DNA from: Clostridium sp. OF09-36
GTDB lineage: Bacteria; Bacillota; Clostridia; Lachnospirales; Lachnospiraceae
Length of the DNA stretch: 64,000 bases
Assembly (NCBI RefSeq): GCF_003481985.1
Contig: NZ_QUMD01000013.1
Location: 1 to 64,000 of the forward strand
Direction: 5' to 3'
The notes beneath the pieces are model-generated. The model searched no databases. It was given only the letters and a program-made list of their open reading frames with translations, and was not told where the DNA came from. The translations under genes were made by a program, and so were the position numbers. This document shows, piece after piece, positions 27,794-36,151 of the stretch (position 1 is its first letter; each line of letters starts with the position of its first letter).

Positions 27794-28268
27794 AAACAGC
27801 AAGATCGCATTTCCTGCATCGAAGGAAACAGCTGCCACGCAGGGGCAGTCTGTGGTGACGCAGCAGGATGCAGCAGCATATGAACAGGAGCTGGAGCAGC
27901 GGGTAAAGGAAATCCTGCGTGGCGTATGGGGCGTTGGTGAGGTCGATGTCATGATCGTATTAAAAGCATCCTCGGAAAAGGTGATCCAGGTGGATAACAG
28001 CAGCTCCAGATCCACGACAACGGAAAAAGGAGGTGGAACAGACCGCGTGGTGGAAAGCATGGACCAGGAGCACAGCACAGTACTGACCGGAAGCGGAAGC
28101 GGCCAGGAGCCGGTCGTGGCAAAAGAAATCTATCCGGAGATTTCCGGTATCGTCATCAGTGCGTCCGGCGGCGGCAGTGCCTCCGTGCGGGCGGAAATTT
28201 CGGAAGCCATGGAGTCATTATTCGGACTTCCGGCGCATAAGATAAAAGTGCTAAAGCGGGTGGAGTAA
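27696..28268 (+). CDS. spoIIIAG: Stage III sporulation protein AG
   Basis: About 190 aa. One membrane helix near the N-terminus (WIFLLTVGVILCILTF) is followed by a YscJ/FliF-type ring-building domain (GVGEVDVMIVLKASSEKVIQ, PEISGIVISASGGGS). SpoIIIAG multimerises into the mother-cell ring. The ATG has GGAGG six bases upstream and lies inside spoIIIAF in another frame. A Ser/Thr/Gly-rich insertion interrupts the ring domain, as in other family members. Confidence 0.92.
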   Translation: MWKLKLPQGRDRWIFLLTVGVILCILTFPAGNKNSKIAFPASKETAATQGQSVVTQQDAAAYEQELEQRVKEILRGVWGVGEVDVMIVLKASSEKVIQVDNSSSRSTTTEKGGGTDRVVESMDQEHSTVLTGSGSGQEPVVAKEIYPEISGIVISASGGGSASVRAEISEAMESLFGLPAHKIKVLKRVE

Positions 28269-28283
28269 AAAAGGAGCGTCGGT

Positions 28284-29081
28284 ATGAAGCTGAAACGGGA
28301 AGGAACACCAAAACAGGATATCAATATGAAAAAGCTGTTCCGGAGAAACCAGATCATCATTACGACCCTGGCCATCATGATCGCTGCTGCCGGATATTTG
28401 AATTATGCGGGAAAACGGGAGCTTGAGGCCAGCAGCGGGAACGGGATATACCAGGCGGGGACCTTTGATATCTCAGAGGAAGAGCTGATGGCAGAAAACC
28501 AGAAGGCCGGGCAAAGCTATGCAGATGTGACCGGAGAGGCACAGCCTCAGGCGGAGGGAGAAATGCTGCAGGCCGAAGCAATGCAGGGAGGAGCGCTTTC
28601 ACAGGGCGAAACCCTTGCAGAGGCGGAGCCTGGCAGTGACCTTGCCGAGATCGAAAGCTGGGATGGGGAGGAAACCGGTATGGAAAACCCTGGGGAGGCA
28701 GTTTTAACCAGCGGGCTGACGGTGTCGGACTACATAGCAAATGTGCAGCTGAACCGGGAGCAGATTCGGGCGAGAAACAAGGAAGCCTTAAATTCCATCA
28801 TCAACAATACCAGTATCGATGAGGCTGCCAAGCAGGAGGCAATCCAGAACATGATCGCCATGACAGCGGTCGCAGAAAAGGAAAATGCGGCAGAAACCCT
28901 TCTGCAGGCCCGTGGTTTTGCAGACCCGGTCGTAAGCTTAAGTGACGGAAAGGTGGATGTTGTGATCAATGCACCATCCATCACGGACCAGCAGCGTGCA
29001 CAGATCGAGGATATTGTGAAAAGAAAAACGGAGGTTGGGGCAGAAAATATCATTATCACGCTTTTAAACCTGGAAGACTGA
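28284..29081 (+). CDS. spoIIIAH: Stage III sporulation protein AH
   Basis: 265 aa. One membrane helix (IIITTLAIMIAAAGYLNYA) is followed by a long acidic, Gln/Glu/Ala-rich linker (about residues 60-145) and the C-terminal domain that binds SpoIIQ across the two membranes (ADPVVSLSDGKVDVVINAPS). It ends the operon. The ribosome site is AAAGGAG. Confidence 0.95.
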   Translation: MKLKREGTPKQDINMKKLFRRNQIIITTLAIMIAAAGYLNYAGKRELEASSGNGIYQAGTFDISEEELMAENQKAGQSYADVTGEAQPQAEGEMLQAEAMQGGALSQGETLAEAEPGSDLAEIESWDGEETGMENPGEAVLTSGLTVSDYIANVQLNREQIRARNKEALNSIINNTSIDEAAKQEAIQNMIAMTAVAEKENAAETLLQARGFADPVVSLSDGKVDVVINAPSITDQQRAQIEDIVKRKTEVGAENIIITLLNLED

Positions 29082-29136
29082 CGCTACGGTACAGTTGCTG
29101 TTTGCAGGCAGGGATTTTCTGGACTGAAAATACTCT

Positions 29137-29164
29137 TTGCAAAACAGGGCAGATTTGCTATACT
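29137..29164 (+). promoter_or_regulatory. Sigma-A-type promoter for asp23
   Basis: TTGCAA and TATACT are 16 bp apart, about 80 bp before the asp23 start. It separates the vegetative asp23 gene from the sporulation operon upstream. Confidence 0.6.
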
Positions 29165-29245
29165 ATAAACAAAAGAGATTCCGGGCGGCAGGCTGGAAAA
29201 ACAGAAATGCAGCCAGGAACCTGTCTGATCTGAGGAGGGAATACT

Positions 29246-29629
29246 GTGGCAGAGTTAGAAGGAAGAAATACGCATAAATTATATGAAAAAGAGATGATGG
29301 GCGAGGTGCGCATCGCAGATGAAGTGGTGGCTATCATTGCAGGCCTCGCAGCGACCGAGGTAGACGGTGTGGACTCCATGGCAGGAAACATCACCAACGA
29401 GCTGGTTGGTAAGCTTGGCATGAAGAACCTGTCCAAGGGTGTGAAGGTAGATGTGACCGAGGAGCATGTATCGGTTGACCTCTCCTTAAACATCAAGTAC
29501 GGCTATAACATCCCGGACGTGAGCGAGCGTGTCCAGGACCGTGTAAAGTCTGCGATCGAAAACATGACCGGCCTCACCGTGCTGGATGTTAATATCCGTA
29601 TTGCCGGAGTCAACATTAACGAGCAGTAG
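29246..29629 (+). CDS. Asp23/Gls24 family envelope stress protein (YqhY-like)
   Basis: 127 aa, full length. The N-terminal helix is followed by the Asp23 core: VRIADEVVAIIAGLAATEVD, GVKVDVTEEHVSVDLSL and LDVNIRIAGVNI. It begins with GTG. In B. subtilis the homologue yqhY sits beside accBC and nusB and affects fatty-acid precursor control; here accBC is absent and nusB lies 3.6 kb further on. Confidence 0.93.
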   Translation: MAELEGRNTHKLYEKEMMGEVRIADEVVAIIAGLAATEVDGVDSMAGNITNELVGKLGMKNLSKGVKVDVTEEHVSVDLSLNIKYGYNIPDVSERVQDRVKSAIENMTGLTVLDVNIRIAGVNINEQ

Positions 29630-29697
29630 GCAGAAAGAAGAAGGAATCAAAAGAAAAACCGTGACTGTGAACGTACTGTACAGTTACGAAAAACAGG

Positions 29698-29733
29698 AAA
29701 AGGGGACCGTCCGTGAGGATTGGTCCTTTTTTC
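29698..29733 (+). terminator. Rho-independent terminator after asp23
   Basis: AAAAGGGGACC pairs with GGTCCTTTT and is followed by more T residues. A separate hairpin, GTGACTGT/ACAGTTAC, lies just upstream at 29661-29687. Confidence 0.85.
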
Positions 29734-29842
29734 ATTAGTTTATTTTAAGCTGCATGTCAGGGGCGCTAGTGCTGCGCCTGCTGATTGGCTGGTCCATTGT
29801 GTAAAGATACCGTAAAGAAAACTGATAATAAAATATCTATGC

Positions 29843-29871
29843 TTACATTTTGGTAAGAAAGGTGCTATAAT
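29843..29871 (+). promoter_or_regulatory. Sigma-A promoter for the antiporter unit
   Basis: TTACAT and a perfect TATAAT are 17 bp apart. The predicted start of transcription near 29878 leaves a leader of about 119 nt. Confidence 0.7.
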
Positions 29872-29877
29872 CCATCA

Positions 29878-29990
29878 CTGTTTCCGAAAAGAGAACAGCT
29901 GCAGCGTATTTTGGGTGCGCGAGGCTGGAGACTAAACAGGAAGACAAACGTTGCCGTGTGTTTACGCAACAGCAACAGACAAAGGAGGAA
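29878..29990 (+). promoter_or_regulatory. Structured 5' leader of the antiporter mRNA, riboswitch candidate
   Basis: The leader contains a dense G-rich block GGGTGCGCGAGGCTGGAGAC (29913-29932), an AAACAGGAAGAC stretch, and a clear stem GTTGcCGT/ACG-CAAC (29950-29970) with loop GTGTTT, ending just before the ribosome site. It lies directly before a cation/proton antiporter-type gene, the setting of the nhaA-I (Li+) and DUF1646 (Na+) riboswitches. I cannot confirm the class by eye. Confidence 0.45.
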
Positions 29991-29996
29991 ATGATG

Positions 29997-31337
29997 ATGA
30001 ATCTTGCATTTTGTATTCCATTTGCAGGACTTCTGCTTTGCATCGCGGTGCTTCCGCTGGTGAAGGCAGAATGGTGGGAAGCACACCAGCCGCATGCGGT
30101 CGTATTCTGGTCACTGCTGTTTGTGCTGCCCTTTGCATTTGTTTATGGCCCTGGACAGGCTTTTGAGAAGGTGTTAGAGTGTATCGTAGACGATTACCTG
30201 ACCTTTATCATTCTGCTGTTCGGACTTTTTTGCGTTTCGGGTAATATTACCCTGGAGGGAGACCTTGCCGGTTCCCCGCGGATCAATGTAGGCCTTTTGC
30301 TGATCGGAACCATGCTTTCAAGCTGGATCGGAACAACCGGTGCCAGCATGCTGATGGTCCGCCCGGTCATTAAGATGAACGCGTGGAGAAAACGGAGAAG
30401 CCATATCATGGTATTTTTTATTTTCCTGATCTCCAATATCGGCGGATGCCTGACCCCAATCGGCGACCCGCCGCTTCTGATGGGCTTTATGCGTGGAGTC
30501 CCGTTTTTCTGGAGCCTGCATTTGTTACCGGTACTTTTATTTAATGTAGTGATCCTGCTGACGGTCTTTTATTTCCTGGACCTTCGCGCTTACCGGAAGG
30601 ACATTGCAGAGGGCTTAAAGCCTGACATCAGCAAGCCGGGTACCGAGGTTCACATTATGGGACTTCACAACCTGGTATTTCTGGTTATGATCGTGGCAGC
30701 CGTGATCTTAAGCGGAACCCTTCCGGGCATGGCAGCATTTCAGGATGCAGAGGGTGCTGTGCGCGGAATCCATCTGTTTGGGGAAGTGACACTGACTTAC
30801 CCGGCCCTGATCGAGGTTGTGATCATCCTGGCAGCAGCATTTTTGTCCTTTAAGACAACCAGCCCGGAAATCCGCAGAAAGAACCACTTTACCTGGGGTG
30901 CGATCCATGAGGTTGCCATACTGTTTGTCGGTATTTTCATCACCATGCAGCCGGCTCTTATGATCTTAAAGGCGAACGGCGCAAGCCTTGGACTGACCAA
31001 GCCGTTTGAGATGTTCTGGGCAACGGGATGCCTCTCCAGCTTTCTGGACAACACACCGACCTATCTGGTATTCCTCACGACAGCCGGTGCGCTGGGCTTT
31101 ACGGAAGGAATGCCGACGATCCTCGGTACCGTTCCGGTCGCCATGCTGGAGGCAATCTCCTGCGGTGCAGTCTTCATGGGCGCCAATACCTATATCGGCA
31201 ATGCACCGAACTTTATGGTAAAATCGATTTCGGATGAGAACGGTATCCGCATGCCTTCGTTTTTCGGGTACCTGCTCTGGTCTGTTTCATTTCTGGTTCC
31301 GGTATTTATTCTGGACATGCTGGTATTCTTTTTATAA
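29997..31337 (+). CDS. NhaD/ArsB-superfamily ion antiporter
   Basis: 446 aa with 11 or 12 predicted membrane helices. Markers of the ion-transporter (IT) superfamily include SGNITLEGDLAGSPRINVGL, SWIGTTGASMLMVRP, ISNIGGCLTPIGDPPLLMG and the helical hairpin near FLDNTPTYLVFLT, which matches sodium:proton antiporters of the NhaD type. Of three consecutive ATGs the last is spaced best (8 nt) from AGGAGG. It has its own promoter and structured leader, and is followed after 15 bases by a kinase-like gene. The transported ion is inferred, not shown. Confidence 0.82.
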   Translation: MNLAFCIPFAGLLLCIAVLPLVKAEWWEAHQPHAVVFWSLLFVLPFAFVYGPGQAFEKVLECIVDDYLTFIILLFGLFCVSGNITLEGDLAGSPRINVGLLLIGTMLSSWIGTTGASMLMVRPVIKMNAWRKRRSHIMVFFIFLISNIGGCLTPIGDPPLLMGFMRGVPFFWSLHLLPVLLFNVVILLTVFYFLDLRAYRKDIAEGLKPDISKPGTEVHIMGLHNLVFLVMIVAAVILSGTLPGMAAFQDAEGAVRGIHLFGEVTLTYPALIEVVIILAAAFLSFKTTSPEIRRKNHFTWGAIHEVAILFVGIFITMQPALMILKANGASLGLTKPFEMFWATGCLSSFLDNTPTYLVFLTTAGALGFTEGMPTILGTVPVAMLEAISCGAVFMGANTYIGNAPNFMVKSISDENGIRMPSFFGYLLWSVSFLVPVFILDMLVFFL

Positions 31338-31352
31338 GGAGGGAAAGAGACT

Positions 31353-32390
31353 ATGGAATATACACAGGAAAGTCTCCGCGAGCTTGCGGAGCGCATCTAC
31401 GATCTGGATGCAGAGGTTTATAGCTGTCTTGGATCTTCCCTTGGCCGTGTGTTCAACCGTGACCGGGAACGCTGCGTGACGGAGCTGGTACAGTTAATGA
31501 TGCAGCGCGACAGCGGGCACCAGATCAGAAGTGAGCTTGCACTGATCAGTAACATGGCGCGGACTATCCCGGATAAGGAGAGCCGTTCCATGATCATGCG
31601 GGAATACACAAGCATCCTGCATGAGATCATTGCGATGCCGACCAGCTTTGGCGGCGGTGATGTTCTGGACCAGAACATGGCCAGCTTAAATGCTTTAAAC
31701 CTGGAACACCGGTTTTCGGGAAACGACCATCTGGTCATCTGCATCAGCCGCACCTATGGCTGTGCAGGGAATGAAATCGGCTTTACCCTGGCAGACCGCC
31801 TGCGAATCAATTATTATGATGCAGAAATCTTCTCCGCGGTTTTAAAACGGCTGGAAGCGGAGAAGGATGAAGTGGTAGACAGAGCCGGATATCCTGGCAA
31901 GGCTGTTGATAAAGCCGACCAGGAGGCTGCCTTTGAAAAACCGAAGAAGCTGACATTGAAGGACTGGGCAGCCGGGTTTAACCGCTACCACGGCCTGAAC
32001 AAGCGAGATGCCGTATTCTTTAACCAGAGTGACCTGATCTGCGATATGGCAAAGAAGGAAGACTTTATCGTGATGGGACGCTGTGCGGATGTGATCTTAA
32101 CCAATAACCGCATCCCGCACATCAGCATCTTTATCACAGCACCGTTTGAGCAGCGCTTGCGCCGGACCATGGAGGTGCACCCGGGCTTAAATGAGAAGCA
32201 GGCAAAGCATCTGTTAAAGCAGCTGGACTGCCAGCACCAGAATTATTACCGCTTCTTTACCGGAAAAAAATGGGGCAATGCCGCAAACTATGATTTGTGC
32301 TTAAACAGTGCAGCCTACGGAATTGACGGCTCAGTCGATTTTATCCTCAGGATGCTGGACCGGGAAGGAAAGATGAACGCTCCGAAGTAA
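31353..32390 (+). CDS. Cytidylate-kinase-like protein with N-terminal extension
   Basis: 345 aa. The C-terminal 215 residues match the Cytidylate_kin2 family: nucleotide-binding start VICISRTYGCAGNEIGFTLA, then RINYYDAEIF, a lid region and VMGRCADVILTNN. The N-terminal 130 residues are helical and not part of that family; they could be a regulatory domain. It sits immediately after the antiporter, behind GGAGGG, and is probably co-transcribed with it. Function unknown; many such proteins are found in Lachnospiraceae. Confidence 0.75.
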   Translation: MEYTQESLRELAERIYDLDAEVYSCLGSSLGRVFNRDRERCVTELVQLMMQRDSGHQIRSELALISNMARTIPDKESRSMIMREYTSILHEIIAMPTSFGGGDVLDQNMASLNALNLEHRFSGNDHLVICISRTYGCAGNEIGFTLADRLRINYYDAEIFSAVLKRLEAEKDEVVDRAGYPGKAVDKADQEAAFEKPKKLTLKDWAAGFNRYHGLNKRDAVFFNQSDLICDMAKKEDFIVMGRCADVILTNNRIPHISIFITAPFEQRLRRTMEVHPGLNEKQAKHLLKQLDCQHQNYYRFFTGKKWGNAANYDLCLNSAAYGIDGSVDFILRMLDREGKMNAPK

Positions 32391-32471
32391 GTGTACCCAT
32401 GAAAAGGCACCGGTGCCGGCCGTTTGCGAAACAGCAGATGGCGGGCTCCGTGTGTAGCAGCCGGAGGAAGC

Positions 32472-32903
32472 TCATCTGCTGTGGAACAGTACGATCCCGC
32501 CGATGGCGATCAGGGCGCCGATGGCTTTTCTCCACTCAAACGCGGCTTTTTCCACCCCGAACCATCCAAACAGTTCAATGGCATAAGCCACGATGATCTG
32601 TGTCACGACAATAAAGAGCGTTGCTTTGGCCGGGCCAAGGCCGTCCATGCTCTGGATTACCGTGTAAGTGATGAAGGCTCCTAAAATGCCTCCAAGCATC
32701 ATGTACCAGGGGCGAACGGTAAACAGGGCAGAGACGGGAACCCGTTCGGAAAAGATCCAGAATACCATGCAGGTGAAAAACGCGGTGAGCTGGACCCATC
32801 CGGCGGAAAGCCAGATTCCGGTCTGCCGGGTCAGGCCGGTATTCAACACGCCCTGGATGCTCATGAGGGCGCCGGATATCAGGGCAACAAAAAATCCAAA
32901 CAT
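32472..32903 (-). CDS. YdcZ-family (DUF606) DMT-superfamily transporter
   Basis: About 143 aa with five predicted membrane helices; starts MFGFFVALISGALMSIQGVL and includes the family block PWYMMLGGILGAFITYTVIQ. AGGAGGT six bases upstream fixes the start; a longer reading adds an unlikely leader. These small proteins often work as paired half-transporters; no partner is nearby. It converges on the antiporter unit. Confidence 0.83.
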   Translation of the reverse strand: MFGFFVALISGALMSIQGVLNTGLTRQTGIWLSAGWVQLTAFFTCMVFWIFSERVPVSALFTVRPWYMMLGGILGAFITYTVIQSMDGLGPAKATLFIVVTQIIVAYAIELFGWFGVEKAAFEWRKAIGALIAIGGIVLFHSR

Positions 32904-32960
32904 AACAGTACCTCCTGGAGAAAAAAGTTTGCGCAATGCGTGAACCGCAAAAGAACAAAA

Positions 32961-33004
32961 CGGAACTGCCGCATGGGATAGTGTGTCTTATGCGGCAGTT
33001 TTTA
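32961..33004. terminator. Strong hairpin terminator upstream of nusB
   Basis: AACTGCCGCAT and ATGCGGCAGTT form a perfect 11-bp stem with a 15-nt loop and T residues on the + side. It sits between the divergent ydcZ-like gene and nusB, where a terminator is not needed for either, so it may be left from an earlier gene arrangement. Confidence 0.75.
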
Positions 33005-33007
33005 TGC

Positions 33008-33038
33008 GTTGCTGTCTGTGCAAGGCATGAACAGCAAC
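33008..33038. repeat. Intergenic hairpin (GTTGCTGT/ACAGCAAC)
   Basis: Perfect 8-bp inverted repeat GTTGCTGT/ACAGCAAC with a 15-nt loop containing GTGCAAGGCATG. It is a member of the repeated hairpin group. Confidence 0.65.
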
Positions 33039-33077
33039 TGCCCGGCAACGATTTTTATGCGATGAAAGGAAACAGCG

Positions 33078-33106
33078 TTGTGAAACTGAAAAAAATGTGG
33101 TATGAT
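33078..33106 (+). promoter_or_regulatory. Sigma-A-type promoter for the nusB cluster
   Basis: TTGTGA and TATGAT with a 17-bp spacer, about 100 bp before nusB. Confidence 0.6.
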
Positions 33107-33202
33107 AATGCGTAAGATTGGCAGTGGTGCGGCCAGATGGCTTTGCAGACAGTGCAGAGACGGCGGTTTTGTGCCCCTTGCAAGCAGGAGGATAAAGGAT
33201 AG

Positions 33203-33655
33203 ATGACCAGAAGAGAAATGCGTGAGCATTGTTTTAAGATCCTGTTCGGAGTAGAGTTTTACCCGGCAGAAGAAATAAAAGACCAGGTGGAGCAGTACTT
33301 TGACGCCCCACAGGAGGATGACGTAGCCGACAACGGAAAAGAAGAGGTGGTCCACAACGTCGACATGAAAGAGGTAGACCGCACCTTCCTGACAGACCGT
33401 GTGGAAGGCATTGCCGGCAAGATCCCGGAGTTAGATGCCCGCATCGACGAGGTGGCACAGGGCTGGAAGACCGGACGTATGGGAAAGGTAGAGCTTACCA
33501 TCCTGCGCCAGGCTCTCTACGAGATGTTATATGACAGCGAGGTACCTTCCAAGGTTGCGATCAATGAGGCAGTAAACCTTGCAAAGAAATTCGGCGGAAA
33601 GGATTCACCGGCGTTTATCAACGGTGTTCTGGCGAAGCTGGTGACCGAGGCATAA
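33203..33655 (+). CDS. nusB: Transcription antitermination factor NusB
   Basis: 150 aa all-helical RNA-binding protein that joins S10 (NusE) at boxA during rRNA transcription. It starts MTRREMREHCFKILF and ends in the family block VAINEAVNLAKKFGGKDSPA followed by FINGVLAKL. A small acidic insertion (about residues 30-50) is longer than in E. coli. It begins the conserved xseA-to-spo0A neighbourhood; folD, which often follows, is absent. Confidence 0.97.
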   Translation: MTRREMREHCFKILFGVEFYPAEEIKDQVEQYFDAPQEDDVADNGKEEVVHNVDMKEVDRTFLTDRVEGIAGKIPELDARIDEVAQGWKTGRMGKVELTILRQALYEMLYDSEVPSKVAINEAVNLAKKFGGKDSPAFINGVLAKLVTEA

Positions 33656-33656
33656 T

Positions 33657-34885
33657 ATGGCCAGTGTTTATTCTGTTTCCCAGGTGAATTCCTACATCAA
33701 AAATATGTTTGCCCAGGACTTTGCCCTCAGCCGGATCACGGTGCGGGGCGAGGTCTCAAACTGCAAGTATCACACATCAGGACATATTTATTTTACGCTG
33801 AAGGACGGGACCGGAACTTTGTCGGCAGTGATGTTTGCCGGCCAGAGGAAAGGTCTCTCTTTTCAGTTACAGGAAGGTCTCCAGGTAGTAGTGACCGGGT
33901 CGGTCGAGGTCTACGAGCGCGACGGGAAATACCAGCTTTATGCCAGAAAGATCGAGCAGGAGGGACGCGGTGACTTATACCAGCGCTTCTTAAAGCTGCG
34001 CGATGAGCTGGAGGAGATGGGCATGTTTGCACCGGAGTATAAGCAGCCCATTCCGGATTATGCAAAAAGGGTTGGCGTGGTAACAGCACCGACCGGGGCA
34101 GCCATCCGGGATATCATGAATATCACAGCCAGAAGAAACCCTTATACCCAGCTGGTTTATATCCGGCGCTGGTGCAGGGTGCAGGGGCTGCGGCTTCCAT
34201 CGCCAGAGGCATCCGCGCATTAGATAAGCTGGGGCTGGACGTACTGATCGTGGGCCGCGGAGGCGGCTCCATCGAGGATCTGTGGGCGTTTAACGAAGAA
34301 ATTGTGGCGAGGGCTATTTTTGACTGTGCGACACCAGTCATCTCGGCAGTGGGGCATGAGACCGATGTGACCATTGCAGATTATGTGGCAGACCTGCGGG
34401 CACCGACCCCGTCGGCAGCGGCAGAGCTGGCTGTGTTCGATTACCGCCAGTTTGAAGCGGCACGGCTGTCTTACCAGGAGGCACTCGGGCAGGCCATGGA
34501 ACGGAAAACAGAGCTTTTCCGCTACCGGGCGGAGCAGTACCGGCTAAAGCTTCTGCTCCATGATCCGGAGCGCACACTGCGGGAGCAGAGACAGCGTCTG
34601 GCAGATATCCAGGATGCCTTAAGGCAGGTCATGGAACAGAAGATAACCGGGTCACGCCACCGGCTGGCTCTTTTGGGAAGCCGTCTTCACGGGCTGTCCC
34701 CGTTAGAAAGGATCAGCGGTGGCTTTGGCTTTGTAACCGATGAAAGGGGAAAACGCTTAGAGAGTGTCCGCCAGACGGCACCGGGAGAAGCCATTACCCT
34801 GCGTATTTCGGATGGAACGGTCCGGGCAAGGGTGCTGGAGACAGAAGAACATGAAATCCCGGAAACATGCCCATCGGAGACATGA
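33657..34885 (+). CDS. xseA: Exonuclease VII large subunit (frameshift near 34163)
   Basis: About 410 aa when repaired. The N-terminal OB fold (YSVSQVNSYIKNMFAQDFAL, VRGEVSNCKYHTSGHIYFTL) precedes the catalytic region with RVGVVTAPTGAAIRDI and, after the break, LIVGRGGGSIEDLWAFNE and SAVGHETDVTIADYVAD. One extra C (ATCCGG to ATCCCGG) joins LVYIP with ALVQGAGAA. With XseB it degrades single-stranded DNA. It starts one base after nusB. Confidence 0.94.
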
Positions 34886-34992
34886 AAAACGGCCGGTATT
34901 GTTACTGTGCGCAGGCAGGAAGTTCCTAAACGGAAAATCAGTTGATGGGCACACAGATGGGAACAGCAACGGCAGAAGGAGAGGCAGCAGAC

Positions 34993-35195
34993 ATGGAACA
35001 ATCAATAGAACAGATCTTTGCAGAGCTGGACGGGCTTGTGGAAAAGCTGGAGGCACCGGACAGCACGCTGGAGGAATCCTTTGCCTGCTATGAGGCAGGC
35101 ATGAAGCTGGTGAAGGCCTGCAACGACAAGATCGATAAAGTAGAAAAACAGATGATCATCTGCAGGGAGGGACTGAGGAAGATGGAGATGCATGA
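34993..35195 (+). CDS. xseB: Exonuclease VII small subunit (frameshift near 35160)
   Basis: The first 56 or so residues (MEQSIEQIFAELDGLVEKLE, LEESFACYEAGMKLVKAC, KIDKVEKQMI) are XseB, normally about 70 aa. As read, the frame runs through into ispA. Adding one C at ATCATCTGCAGG gives ILQGGTEEDGDA and a TGA that overlaps the ispA start, the usual arrangement. I therefore annotate a separate gene ending at that TGA. An AAGGAG lies upstream of the ATG. Confidence 0.8.
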
Positions 35196-36069
35196 GGAAC
35201 TGAAAAAGAGGACCGGTGAGGTAGAGAAAGTTGTAGAGAGCTATCTCCCGGAGGAAGAGGGGCATCAGAAGACGATTTTTGAAGCCATGAATTACAGTGT
35301 TCGGGCCGGCGGCAAGCGCCTTCGTCCCATGCTCATGGAGGAGACCTACCGTCTGTTTGGCGGGACGGAAAAGGCAGTAGAGCCCTTTATGGCAGCCATG
35401 GAGATGATCCACACCTCCTCTTTGATCCATGATGACCTTCCGTGCATGGACAATGACGAGCTGCGCAGGGGACTTCCGACAACCTGGAAAAAATTCGGCT
35501 ATGACATGGCTGTGCTGGCCGGGGATGCGCTGATGATCTATGCGTTTGAGACAGCATCCAAAGCCTTTGCCATGACTGCTCATCCGGACCGTGCCGCAAG
35601 GGCGATTGGCGTTCTGGCAGAAAAAACCGGCATCTACGGTATGATCGGCGGCCAGGTAGTCGATGTGGAGCTGACCGGAAAACCAATCCCGCAGGAAAAG
35701 CTGGACTTTATCTACCGTTTAAAGACCGGGGCACTCCTGGAGGCTTCCATGATGATCGGAGCTATTCTGGGCGGTGCATCTGAAGAAGAGATCAGCCGCG
35801 TAGAGGAGATTGCGTCTGCTGTCGGTCTGGCATTCCAGATCCAGGATGATATCCTCGATGTGACAAGCACCAGCGAAGAACTCGGAAAACCGGTCTTAAG
35901 CGATGAAAAGAACCAGAAAACTACGTATGTAACGCTGGCTGGCCTGGACAAGGCAAGAGAAGACGTGGCAGAGATCTCTGCCCGTGCGGTAACGCTGCTA
36001 AAACAGCTGCCAGGTGAAAATCCGTTCCTTGAAAACCTGATCACGATGCTGGTGGAACGGAAAAAATAA
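35188..36069 (+). CDS. ispA: Farnesyl/geranyl diphosphate synthase
   Basis: About 293 aa, normal for IspA. It condenses IPP with allylic diphosphates for undecaprenyl phosphate and quinone precursors. Motifs are GGKRLRPML, the first Asp-rich motif DDLPCMDND and the second DDILD; KTGALLEASMMIGAILGG is also typical. I place the start at the ATG of MHEELKKRTGEVEK, behind GAGGAAG. The apparent in-frame continuation from xseB is probably an artefact. Next to dxs, giving two isoprenoid genes together. Confidence 0.95.
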   Translation: MHEELKKRTGEVEKVVESYLPEEEGHQKTIFEAMNYSVRAGGKRLRPMLMEETYRLFGGTEKAVEPFMAAMEMIHTSSLIHDDLPCMDNDELRRGLPTTWKKFGYDMAVLAGDALMIYAFETASKAFAMTAHPDRAARAIGVLAEKTGIYGMIGGQVVDVELTGKPIPQEKLDFIYRLKTGALLEASMMIGAILGGASEEEISRVEEIASAVGLAFQIQDDILDVTSTSEELGKPVLSDEKNQKTTYVTLAGLDKAREDVAEISARAVTLLKQLPGENPFLENLITMLVERKK

Positions 36070-36087
36070 GAGCTATATGTAAATACT

Positions 36088-36113
36088 GTAACTGGGGGAT
36101 ATCAGGCAGTTAC
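36088..36113. repeat. Intergenic hairpin (GTAACTG/CAGTTAC)
   Basis: Seven-bp perfect inverted repeat with a 12-nt loop between ispA and dxs. It matches the hairpin at 21429-21453 in stem sequence and position relative to genes. Confidence 0.6.
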
Positions 36114-36151
36114 AAATTACTTTAGGAAAGAAACAGGGAGTTGCAAAAACC

